This document shows, piece after piece, positions 1 to 6,748 of a DNA stretch of 9,630 nt; the first letter of the stretch is position 1, and every line of letters starts with the position of its first letter. A program made the position numbers and the translations under genes. This DNA comes from Euryarchaeota archaeon UBA220 (GTDB lineage Archaea > Thermoplasmatota > Poseidoniia > Poseidoniales > Thalassarchaeaceae), in NCBI GenBank assembly GCA_002501885.1, contig DAON01000044.1, positions 1 through 9,630 of the forward strand, in the 5' to 3' direction. The notes beneath the pieces were generated by a model, which worked only from the letters and a program-made list of their open reading frames with translations, was not told where the DNA came from and made no database searches.

Positions 1-438
1 GGTGGAGCCCACATACTGCCCGCGATTACCTGGGGACACATAATGACAGGTGACCTCAGTGATCAGGACAGTTGGATGGACAACGGAAGCCGCCTGGTAG
101 CTCAGGTTATCGGAGCAGTGCTCGCAACGGTCTTGCTGACCCAAGGCGAGTCGTCCGCAGTTACCGCCCCAGACATGTGGGCGTTTGACATGTGGCCTGC
201 TCTTGGCATGATAGCTGGTGGTGCACTGCTTTGGACAGTGTACTCACGCTGTGATGCATGGGTTACTGCCTTCGTGGTGATGGCTATGGGAACCATGGTC
301 GGTAACACGATGGGTATGGCATCTAACCTAATGGGTGACGGTGGAGATATAGCTGCTATGGCTAGCCACTGGGTCCTTGACGGTTTGATGGTCGGTATCG
401 GAGCTTTGGCTTCGGTTAAGATCGCCGAGATGGCCTAA
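1..438 (+). CDS. Divergent aquaporin-like (MIP family) channel, 5' end outside the window
   Basis: The frame is open to the window edge, giving 145 visible residues. The ATG at 43 is therefore probably internal. Residues 1-13 read GGAHILPAITWGH, which resembles the first pore loop of aquaporins (S/G-G-x-H-x-NPA-V-T), with Leu in place of the NPA Asn. The following helix (about residues 29-46, SRLVAQVIGAVLATVLL) matches the aquaporin helix after that loop. Further hydrophobic stretches follow at about 66-79 and 87-104. A segment GNTMGMASNLMG at about 105-116 sits where the second loop (…NPAR…) should be, and a final helix follows near HWVLDGLMVGIGALASV. On this alignment NPAR becomes GMAS, losing Asn and the selectivity-filter Arg. 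From the first loop to the C-terminus it is about 20 residues shorter than E. coli AqpZ. The fold assignment is from motif similarity. Water or solute transport is uncertain given the altered loops. The gene converges on the pth2 block. Confidence 0.55.
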   Translation, partial: GGAHILPAITWGHIMTGDLSDQDSWMDNGSRLVAQVIGAVLATVLLTQGESSAVTAPDMWAFDMWPALGMIAGGALLWTVYSRCDAWVTAFVVMAMGTMVGNTMGMASNLMGDGGDIAAMASHWVLDGLMVGIGALASVKIAEMA

Positions 439-473
439 TCATTCTAGGAAACTAGATTGACAGATTTACGTAA

Positions 474-508
474 GGCGGACTGGGGGGCAAAAGCCTCCCA
501 GTCCAGCC
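474..508. terminator. Strong hairpin in the convergent intergenic gap
   Basis: A 15-bp stem pairs 474-488 with 493-508 around an AAAA loop (489-492), with one G-T wobble and one bulged A at 505. It starts 35 bases after the stop of the aquaporin-like gene. No T-run follows directly on the plus strand, so it may block read-through, protect the 3' end, or act with the second hairpin. Confidence 0.5.
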
Positions 509-517
509 GTTAAAACC

Positions 518-547
518 GCCCACCTAGAGCATTCGCTCACGGTGGGC
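518..547. terminator. Probable bidirectional terminator hairpin
   Basis: GCCCACC (518-524) pairs with GGTGGGC (541-547), and an inner GAGC/GCTC stem closes an ATTC loop. On the plus strand the stem is followed by TTTCTTCATTT (548-558). On the minus strand it is followed by a TTTT tract (515-512). It lies 13 bases past the pth2 stop and 79 past the aquaporin-like stop, so it fits shared termination of two converging transcripts. Archaeal termination relies mainly on the T-tract, so the role of the stem is inferred. Confidence 0.55.
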
Positions 548-560
548 TTTCTTCATTTAT

Positions 561-905
561 TCACTTCACTAGCGGCAAATCGCTTGTCAGTGGGTCGATT
601 TCGGAACGGGGTCCGGGACCTATCCCAAGAACCGTATTTGTCCCTGCAGGGATCTCTGTATGGCCTGCATCTGTGACCATGTAACATACTAGGCCGCACA
701 TTCTTGCATCTCCATAGAGTCGTTTGAGTGAATCTAGATCGGGTGCCTCACAGACAATCTTCCTAGCACCTGCCCCTGTGTATCTCTTCAGCATCCTAGG
801 GTCGTCGCGCTTAGCCTTGAGGATGCATTCGGCCACGGCATGTCCGCATTGAGCGGCCAACTTGCCTCTTGACAAATTGAGATCCGCTCTGGTCACTAGG
901 ACCAT
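561..905 (-). CDS. pth2: Peptidyl-tRNA hydrolase, Pth2 family
   Basis: This enzyme cleaves the ester bond of peptidyl-tRNAs released from stalled ribosomes and returns the tRNA to the cytosolic pool. The protein is 114 residues, the usual size of archaeal Pth2. Family motifs are intact. The N-terminal strand VLVTRADL is followed by GKLAAQCGHA (14-23), which carries the conserved Lys and His region. DAGHTEIPAGTNTVLGIGP (79-97) is the Pth2 hallmark near the C-terminus. The ATG at 905 places the first strand at the very N-terminus, as in relatives. No clear SD is visible. The upstream S-component gene ends 7 bases earlier, so the two are almost certainly co-transcribed. A hairpin with T-rich flanks lies just downstream. 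Assignment is secure. Confidence 0.95.
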   Translation of the reverse strand: MVLVTRADLNLSRGKLAAQCGHAVAECILKAKRDDPRMLKRYTGAGARKIVCEAPDLDSLKRLYGDARMCGLVCYMVTDAGHTEIPAGTNTVLGIGPGPRSEIDPLTSDLPLVK

Positions 906-912
906 TGTTAGT

Positions 913-1572
913 TCAGAGGGTGCTCGAGACAGGTTCGCTCACCGCCTTAGAGGAAGAAGTATCGAGGTGCTTGGTCATGATTTCACTCAGAGGGGTTGCC
1001 AGCCAAGCGACGAAGATTAGGTTTCCAGCTGCATGGTACAAATCGAATAGTAAACCGTTGATTAGATAGGGGGCCAGCATTGAGGCATCGGTTTTGAGAA
1101 GAATACTCAATGAGACTATCCAATTGAAAACGAAAGCGGAGATTATTGCCAGAGCGGCCAATCTGTTAAGCATTAATTGGCCTTCTTTGAGTATGTAATC
1201 GGAGAAATAGGCGCCTGAAGCGCCGACTAAGCCCCAACCCAAAACTTGGAACAATGTCCAGGGGCCGTGACCGAGTACAACAAAGTTGGTTGTTAATGCT
1301 ATTACACCAGCGAGGGCAATCGCTCGAGGAGCACCATAGTAAACTCCAGCCAGAATCACAATTACAGTAACGGGCTGGAAGTTAGGGAGAGGATCTAGTA
1401 GAATACGGCCCGAAATACCGAATATAGCCAAAATACCGAGCATTAGTAGTGGGTTTGAATCGTCTAATCTTCGCTCACTTCGGAGTACTGCGAAAACGAT
1501 TACCGACAGTATTGCGATGTTCAGCAATAGGCTTTGAGTTGGTGTCAATGCGATGTTGTGGAAGTCGTACAT
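913..1572 (-). CDS. ECF transporter S component (substrate-binding membrane subunit), substrate unknown
   Basis: This is a 219-residue integral membrane protein with about six or seven hydrophobic helices (roughly 12-30, 42-58, 66-79, 82-99, 107-123, 137-158, 165-196). The core reads like ECF-type S components: GRILLDPLPNFQPVTVIVIL (55-74), then a Gly-rich helix, then GHGPWTLFQVLGWGLVG (101-117). The last resembles the GQGPWTPWQM-x-WGL-x-G signature of one S-component group whose members also carry the extra N-terminal helix and ERR-like linker seen here. S components bind a vitamin or cofactor and dock on a shared EcfA/EcfA'/EcfT energising module, none of which is in this window. The ATG is secure because a TGA lies two codons upstream in frame. 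The preceding gene encodes a secreted DUF4430 protein, which in other organisms accompanies this S-component group and hints at a corrinoid. The substrate is inference. Confidence 0.8.
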   Translation of the reverse strand: MYDFHNIALTPTQSLLLNIAILSVIVFAVLRSERRLDDSNPLLMLGILAIFGISGRILLDPLPNFQPVTVIVILAGVYYGAPRAIALAGVIALTTNFVVLGHGPWTLFQVLGWGLVGASGAYFSDYILKEGQLMLNRLAALAIISAFVFNWIVSLSILLKTDASMLAPYLINGLLFDLYHAAGNLIFVAWLATPLSEIMTKHLDTSSSKAVSEPVSSTL

Positions 1573-1631
1573 GGCTCAACCCTGTTCCTCTGGATGTTCA
1601 GCCGCATTTGATGGTTGCTGAATATACATTC

Positions 1632-2198
1632 TCACCATGTAGCGATTCTCCAAAGAAGAACATCGCCTTCTGACATGATTAAATCGCCAATTCCAACCAT
1701 CGATATTTCGCCATTGTGCAGTAATTCCCAATATGCGCCACTGAAATTACCTGTCAACTCATTTGCATTTAGACCACCAATTGTATGAACATAGGGGCCC
1801 CATTCGGTGACATCGTAGCTCACATCAAGATCGCCATTGGTAGCATTGGTTGAATTGAGGAAAAATGTCATTCCCTCGGTGAACCCAGTAAAGCCACCGA
1901 CACATACTCCTGTTCCATTGAATTCAGAATTTGCTCCATAGGTTGATCCATCTGACTCAATCATTGTAACTCCACTATTGAATTTGGGATGAGGAGTGTC
2001 TGAAGGGAACATTACACACATTACTTGCGAATTATTCCAAGATTCTGGAAGACCATCGTGGGAAGATTCGCTATCACTGACATAGGTTGCTGCCTCTTCT
2101 CTCAAAGCATCGCGTATTGAAGGAGCGAGTAGAATTAATGCAATCACTGCAATTACCGATATGGGCTTAAGTTCATTCGACATGGGAATTTTCGACAT
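1632..2198 (-). CDS. Secreted or membrane-anchored DUF4430 (transcobalamin C-terminus-like) protein
   Basis: The protein has 188 residues. An N-terminal hydrophobic segment at about 12-26 (PISVIAVIALILLAP) looks like an uncleaved anchor or signal peptide. The exported part contains five N-x-S/T sequons (N55, N94, N115, N118, N151) and two cysteines (C61, C99), as expected of an archaeal surface protein. The C-terminal half matches DUF4430 (PF14478): YVHTIGGL (136-143), then AYWELLHNGE (155-164), SMVGIGDL (166-173) and a closing EGDVLLWRI (177-185), parallel to the YW-x-x-x-VNG … GDxVEW pattern. This is the beta domain that forms the second half of intrinsic factor and transcobalamin, so a ligand-capture role is plausible. 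Two in-frame ATGs exist (2198 and 2183). Both keep the hydrophobic segment. An AT-rich stretch at the end of gatE might supply a weak promoter. The S component follows 59 bases downstream. Confidence 0.8.
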   Translation of the reverse strand: MSKIPMSNELKPISVIAVIALILLAPSIRDALREEAATYVSDSESSHDGLPESWNNSQVMCVMFPSDTPHPKFNSGVTMIESDGSTYGANSEFNGTGVCVGGFTGFTEGMTFFLNSTNATNGDLDVSYDVTEWGPYVHTIGGLNANELTGNFSGAYWELLHNGEISMVGIGDLIMSEGDVLLWRIATW

Positions 2199-2245
2199 TT
2201 AATTGGGTCTAAGAAGTTAGTTGATAATCCATTAGAAATTGAATA

Positions 2246-4348
2246 TTATTCTTCAACCATGTTACTGATCTTTTCTTTCAAAATATCACTCACAACCTTG
2301 CCATCGGCTGCCCCTCCTAACTTACCCATAACAGCACCCATCAACGGCCCCATCGCACCCATACCTCTGTCACGAATCATGTCTACATTCTCAGCCAATA
2401 CTTCGTCAACGGCTGACTCGACTGCTCCTGTATCTGCAGGAGAGAATCCGTTCTCATCGGCCTTGGTTGAGAACCATTCCAATCTGTAATCGAAGTCGGT
2501 ATCAACTGGTGGTCCCTCAAGCCAAGTTATTCGGGCCATGGGGACGATTCCTTCTCTTGTCACTACTCCAGCCTCACGGGCATGAATCGCTAGCGTCAAC
2601 ACCTGCCATGGTACCTCTGTCTCACTTCTGGCACTTCCGTCTGCAACCTCAGAGCGGAGATTGTCTAAGATTGCAGATGCCCACGCCTTAGCAGGCAAAG
2701 GTGGACAACCAGAAGTGTCACCTTCTATTCCCATCATCAAGATGTCATCCATTTCAGACCCTAGAATTGCATCTATTTGATTGTCAGAGACGCCTGTGTT
2801 CTGAAGTCTGTCTCTTCTCTCTTCAGCGGTCAGAGGTAGTTTCTCGTTGATGTCTTTCCAATGTTCCTCGGTGATTTCAATTACAGGGATGTCCGTCTCA
2901 GGGTACATCCTAGCTCCTCCTGGTAGAGGCCTCATCGCGGTAGTAGTGCCGTCTTCTGGCTGACCCTTTCTGATGACAACATTGCGAACTTCGCGTGGAA
3001 TGCGGTGATAGGCTAGTCTAGCACGCATGACTACGGACTCCAAGGCCAATTCTGCCTGCCATTCCGGCGCTACGCATAGAACGAATGCGTCTTCTTGAGA
3101 TAAGGAAAGTGTTTCACTTACAGTTTCAACTTCAGATGAAGAAATTCCGTATGCTGGAAGTTCATCCGAGTGGAAGATGCCAGCTACTCCGGCCATCTTC
3201 GCGGCACTGGCTAATTCTCTACCGAGGCGAGGTAGTTGTGCACCTTCGCTATCGGCTTGTTTCGAGCCTAGTCTTCCAGCGAAACCTGAGAGTGGCACTG
3301 CTAATACCTTGGAGCCAGAACTTAGTGACCTGCGAACCATCTCTGATTCGCAGTCTGCGAATATTTCTGTCATGTCATTTGTATCCAACGGGAGTCTTGC
3401 GGCTGCAGCTGCAGCGACTCTGTTCTCCACAGGTAACTCATCGTTTGACCTATTGGCAGGTAGAGGGGGCAAACCCGCCTCGCTTCGTAAGTCACTTGCC
3501 AAACGATACATGTGAAGTTGTCTGGACATCTCAAGACTGATGATTTTAGGAATCCAATCCAAGTCTTGACATCCCTTGATTTCGACACGGTCGCCACACG
3601 CGATACTAACATTGAGATCCTGTCGAATAGAGCCCAGTCCCCTCCTTACTTTGCGTGTGTCTCTCAGAAGGGTCCCCAATGCAAGAGCAGTTTCTCGGGC
3701 ATGCTCAGGAGACTTGATGTCAGGTGCTGTGGCGATTTCGACTAGAGGCATACCGAGTCTGTCTAGGGTGAAGTAGACTACCTCGCCCGAAGAAGATGGT
3801 TTGGTGTCGAGTTTTCTCGCCGAGTCTTCCTCGAGGCATATCACATCGACTCCGACCCTACCCTCATTGGTCTGAATCACGCCATCGGTTGCCACCAAGG
3901 TTGTTCTTTGGAAGCCACTAGTGTTGGAGCCATCTACCACCGTCTTCCTCATCGCTTGTAGAGCAGAAACTGGCTTCGCTCCCATCATTCCAGACATTGT
4001 CAGAACGATGTCGATGGCTTCGTCGTCGTGCTCCAGAGGCGGTGCCTCGTCTAACTCGATGAGTCCAGCATTTGGTGATTGAATGTATACAAAAGAGCGG
4101 TTTCTCCGCTGCTCGAATCGGGCAGCGACATCAATCTGACCAGATTCACCCTGAGAGGCCCTCAATCTGCGACTCGAACGAGTCCAGTTTGCTGGTATTT
4201 CATCGATACTGTAGTCGAATAACTCACTGGGCATCCTTGAGTGCAGCTTACCTGTATCCAACTGCTGATGAATTTCCAATCCACACATGAAACCCAAGGC
4301 AACGGGGTCGAGTTCACTGGGCTTGGTGATGTCACCCCGTGGTTCCAT
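2246..4348 (-). CDS. gatE: Glutamyl-tRNA(Gln) amidotransferase subunit E
   Basis: GatE, with GatD, converts Glu-tRNA(Gln) to Gln-tRNA(Gln). It activates the misacylated Glu with ATP and accepts ammonia made by GatD. The cradle domain opens with GLEIHQQLDTGKL (23-35). DGSNTSGFQRT (139-149), LDRLGMPLVEI (195-205), RRGLGSIRQDLNVSI (235-249) and the RVEIKGCQDLD region (254-264) are kinase-site signatures of the GatB/GatE family. A GAD domain, which marks GatE rather than GatB, lies at about 320-440 and includes GIFHSDELPAYG (390-401). The C-terminal tail ends with RGMGAMGPLMG and ADGKVV. At 700 residues it is longer than the roughly 620-635 usual for GatE. Part of the excess is a low-complexity stretch near 285-320 with an alanine run. 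The Cys-containing KLFC-x-C stretch common after HQQLDT is KLHSRMP here. It starts 30 bases after mcm with no strong SD. gatD is not in the window. Confidence 0.95.
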   Translation of the reverse strand: MEPRGDITKPSELDPVALGFMCGLEIHQQLDTGKLHSRMPSELFDYSIDEIPANWTRSSRRLRASQGESGQIDVAARFEQRRNRSFVYIQSPNAGLIELDEAPPLEHDDEAIDIVLTMSGMMGAKPVSALQAMRKTVVDGSNTSGFQRTTLVATDGVIQTNEGRVGVDVICLEEDSARKLDTKPSSSGEVVYFTLDRLGMPLVEIATAPDIKSPEHARETALALGTLLRDTRKVRRGLGSIRQDLNVSIACGDRVEIKGCQDLDWIPKIISLEMSRQLHMYRLASDLRSEAGLPPLPANRSNDELPVENRVAAAAAARLPLDTNDMTEIFADCESEMVRRSLSSGSKVLAVPLSGFAGRLGSKQADSEGAQLPRLGRELASAAKMAGVAGIFHSDELPAYGISSSEVETVSETLSLSQEDAFVLCVAPEWQAELALESVVMRARLAYHRIPREVRNVVIRKGQPEDGTTTAMRPLPGGARMYPETDIPVIEITEEHWKDINEKLPLTAEERRDRLQNTGVSDNQIDAILGSEMDDILMMGIEGDTSGCPPLPAKAWASAILDNLRSEVADGSARSETEVPWQVLTLAIHAREAGVVTREGIVPMARITWLEGPPVDTDFDYRLEWFSTKADENGFSPADTGAVESAVDEVLAENVDMIRDRGMGAMGPLMGAVMGKLGGAADGKVVSDILKEKISNMVEE

Positions 4349-4378
4349 GCTAGCGCGAAGGGGGGCTGTTCAATAGAC

Positions 4379-6529
4379 TCAACGGGCGAACTGATAGATA
4401 TTATTGCGAGGACTGAACAACTCGCCAGTGACGAGCATGCGTTGGAGTACATCATCCACAGCGGTCTCTGTAATCTTTCTGGCCGAGGCGGCGTTGTAGA
4501 TTTCTGTGATGTTTGCAGAGCCGTCTCCAGAACTGCAGATTTCCCTCACTATATTTCGAATTGTAGTATTATTCGAACGCGCTGAAGCGGAAACACCTGA
4601 GTATAGCTCCGAATCGTCCTCTATATTCGATTCCTCTCTCCAATGCCTGAATACCGCTAATGCGACTTTTGCGTCCTCTCCTGTGGCAGTATCTCTGAGA
4701 TGCATCCTAGCATGAGCCTCAGTAAGCCGAATTAAGGCCTCAAGAGCGCGGGCGGTAATCGGAATCACTTCGGAATCGCCCATCTGATCTTCTCTGCCGA
4801 AAGACTGTCGTTCGTTGGTATAGTAATCGAGTATTTTCGCTCTTGCATCGGCGTTCAGATTGGGGTGATGGTTACGCTTGGCATAAGCAATGTACTTGCG
4901 TAGGAATTCTAACGATAGGTGCTCAGTACCATCTACAGTATATGCATAGACCTCGTCCTTAATTTCCTCAGACGGATCTATACTGATTGCTTCCTCAATC
5001 TCAGTCTCACTGACGCCTTGAGTTTTGGTGTCTAAGATGTACCTAGCTATTCTCTCATCGTCCTCGACCTTTACTTCATCTCTCATCATCCAAATAATAT
5101 CGAATCTCGAAGCTAGGGGAGCAGGTAGTCCTGTCTCGCTGTATGAGCGCATAACACTCTGATTTGGGCCTCGTTTCGAGAATCTGCCATCTTTCGGGTT
5201 GGCCGCTGCTAGAATAGAGCAGCGTGAGGGTAGTGTTGCAGTAATTCCTCCTTTGGCAACATAAATCTCTTGCTGTTCCATTGCCGGGTGCATGACCTTA
5301 CGATCCTCTTCACTAATCTTGTCAAATTCGTCAATGGCTGCCAAACCCCTGTCAGACAACGGTAGTACTCCAGCCTCCAATGCAAATCTACCATCTCCAA
5401 AAGCATCTCTAACAGCAGCCGCAGTAAGCCCTGCACCGGATACTCCTCCACCAGATGCGAGTTTGCCTCTAGGAGAAATCTTGGACATGTAGTTCAAAAC
5501 TTGTGACTTAGCAACGCCCGGGTCACCCATCAGAAGAATATGGATATCCCCCCTGGTTCTGGTTTTGTCCTGATTAATTCGTGAAACCCCACCGAACAAT
5601 TGCAGAGATAGTGATCGCTTGACATAATGCATAACCCCCGTAGAGAAGATTGAGGGTGCGATTGAATTTTGCATCAGTCCAAGCAAATCTTCTCTTCTAG
5701 AAATCTCAAGAATTTTCTCCTTATCATCGTCGGTGATTTTGATCTCATTGAACGGAGTACTCTCATGCTCAGAACTGACTAGGTTGTGGATGATATCGAA
5801 CATAGGAGTCTTACGATTCCTCTTGACTTCGCTACGTACAACAGGCATCACATTGGCGACAATTCTCTCTCCGGGAAGATGCTTGTTAACTTGGTCTCCC
5901 TCAACCAGAACTGTCCCTCGAGTTGGCTGCGCCCCACTGGGAACATTCTCTGGCAACTCTTGAATCTCAATCCATTGGTTGTTGACCATTCTAGTTGCAT
6001 TGATGACGAGGTTAAATCGCGTTGGGTTGTCCTTTGAGTTACGAGTACCGCCACATCCTGAATCTGTTGGACAGCGGAGCGGTTCTACTAATTCCCTCTC
6101 ATTCTTCTGTTTAATTTCAATTGTATTTCCACAGGCCTCACAATTGAAAATTGCAATGTGGATTCTTGGCTTGATATCGGAGATCTTGGTGATTATTACC
6201 TCTACTGAGCGTAGACGATCGACATCCAAATTACCAATATCACGAAGGTTTCTCCTACTGTCTCTAGGTAACTCTCCGACGCGTAGTGTCGCGTCGATAT
6301 CTTCTCCCCTCTCTCTGCAAATCTCCACTAGAGTCTGAGATCCTCTGTCGAGAATCTGACGAGGGTGTTGAAGTACATCATCAGCGAACTCGGGGTCAAA
6401 TGCCTGTAACTCATGGAATGGTATGTCAAGATAGGGTTCAGACTGCTTGGAGAGGATTAGGAGGATGTCATCTTCCTTGGCCTCGGTGAGGAAGGTTCTC
6501 CATCTCGCAGAGGAGTCATGTGCTGCCAT
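4379..6529 (-). CDS. mcm: Archaeal MCM replicative DNA helicase
   Basis: MCM is the ring-shaped 3'-5' helicase that unwinds DNA at the archaeal replication fork. From the ATG at 6529 the protein is 716 residues, close to the usual archaeal length. The N-terminal domain contains a zinc site (C130, C133, C153, C159) and a hairpin-bearing OB fold. The AAA+ core has an MCM-type Walker A GDPGVAKS (335-342), Walker B AAIDEFDK (to about 404), sensor 1 AAANP (N444) and the arginine finger SRFD (R475). A winged-helix domain ends the protein. No intein interrupts the Walker A region, a common intein site in archaeal MCMs. The 6529 start is preferred because MAAHDSSARWRTFL matches the family N-terminus and GGTGAT lies 10 bases upstream. 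The same frame could extend to an ATG at 6628, adding 33 residues without family resemblance. gatE follows 30 bases later, probably in the same transcript. Confidence 0.96.
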   Translation of the reverse strand: MAAHDSSARWRTFLTEAKEDDILLILSKQSEPYLDIPFHELQAFDPEFADDVLQHPRQILDRGSQTLVEICRERGEDIDATLRVGELPRDSRRNLRDIGNLDVDRLRSVEVIITKISDIKPRIHIAIFNCEACGNTIEIKQKNERELVEPLRCPTDSGCGGTRNSKDNPTRFNLVINATRMVNNQWIEIQELPENVPSGAQPTRGTVLVEGDQVNKHLPGERIVANVMPVVRSEVKRNRKTPMFDIIHNLVSSEHESTPFNEIKITDDDKEKILEISRREDLLGLMQNSIAPSIFSTGVMHYVKRSLSLQLFGGVSRINQDKTRTRGDIHILLMGDPGVAKSQVLNYMSKISPRGKLASGGGVSGAGLTAAAVRDAFGDGRFALEAGVLPLSDRGLAAIDEFDKISEEDRKVMHPAMEQQEIYVAKGGITATLPSRCSILAAANPKDGRFSKRGPNQSVMRSYSETGLPAPLASRFDIIWMMRDEVKVEDDERIARYILDTKTQGVSETEIEEAISIDPSEEIKDEVYAYTVDGTEHLSLEFLRKYIAYAKRNHHPNLNADARAKILDYYTNERQSFGREDQMGDSEVIPITARALEALIRLTEAHARMHLRDTATGEDAKVALAVFRHWREESNIEDDSELYSGVSASARSNNTTIRNIVREICSSGDGSANITEIYNAASARKITETAVDDVLQRMLVTGELFSPRNNIYQFAR

Positions 6530-6554
6530 TGTCACAGATATCACCGTCGGGCAT
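6516..6554 (-). other. Possible upstream mini-ORF overlapping the mcm start
   Basis: An ATG at 6554 lies 4 bases after GGAGG (6563-6559) and opens a 12-codon frame that ends with TGA at 6518-6516. That is inside mcm codons 4-5 and out of frame with mcm. The peptide would be MPDGDICDNGST. This SD is stronger than the one that fits mcm itself. The element could load ribosomes for re-initiation at mcm, or it could be chance. Confidence 0.25.
6540..6545 (-). promoter_or_regulatory. SD-like site supporting the mcm start
   Basis: The minus strand reads GGTGAT, complementary to the 3' end of archaeal 16S rRNA, 10 bases before the ATG at 6529. It is one of two reasons for preferring this start over the upstream ATG at 6628. 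Confidence 0.45.
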
Positions 6555-6609
6555 CCGCCCTCCTTCTCGAGGTCTATGAATAGTGCGGATGCTAAATCCA
6601 ACCCCTGTG

Positions 6610-6671
6610 CTTCCACTGCACAAGACATCTGCTACCAGTGCCCGAATGAAGTGTCGGATACTTCCACTGCA
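6610..6671. repeat. Pair of 11-base direct repeats in the mcm/PPC divergent region
   Basis: CTTCCACTGCA occurs at 6610-6620 and again at 6661-6671, 51 bases apart. The second copy runs into the palindrome ACTGCAGT (6667-6674). Both lie upstream of the mcm and PPC-domain genes, where a regulator could bind. No further copy was noticed nearby. Confidence 0.35.
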
Positions 6672-6714
6672 GTATTGAGTAAGTTTCGCCGAAATGGTGG
6701 AAATCGGTCTTGGG

Positions 6715-6725
6715 ATTTATTCAAG
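6715..6725 (+). promoter_or_regulatory. TATA-like element for the PPC-domain gene
   Basis: ATTTATTCAAG is centred about 29 bases before the ATG at 6749. In archaea transcription starts about 25-30 bases after the TATA box, so the transcript would begin at or next to the start codon and be leaderless. This agrees with the lack of an SD before 6749. Confidence 0.4.
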
Positions 6726-6748
6726 CACCGATGCACAATCGCCTACTC

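Noticed and set aside
43..438. Start of the first gene at the ATG at 43
   Set aside because: The frame is open to the window edge and the 14 codons before this ATG encode the aquaporin first-loop motif, so the gene begins outside the window.
474..547. tRNA or other structured RNA gene in the convergent gap
   Set aside because: No cloverleaf, anticodon arm or TTC-type loop is present. The two hairpins fit termination better.
3400..3422. Short GCTGCAGCTGCAGC tandem pattern as a possible repeat element
   Set aside because: It encodes an alanine run in GatE and is too short and too simple to be an independent element.
3085..3540. Plus-strand open frame of about 150 codons
   Set aside because: It lies wholly within gatE in an antisense frame, its translation resembles no family, and gatE motifs are clear across the region.
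5209..5451. Minus-strand open frame inside mcm
   Set aside because: It is an out-of-frame shadow of the conserved AAA+ core.
6530..6628. N-terminal extension of MCM to the ATG at 6628
   Set aside because: The extra 33 residues show no family resemblance, while the ATG at 6529 gives a typical MCM N-terminus with an SD-like site. Kept only as a finding.
6710..6748. Longer PPC-domain protein from the TTG at 6710 or the ATG at 6731
   Set aside because: The added residues do not resemble the family, and the TATA-like box lies inside the region, which would put it within the coding sequence.
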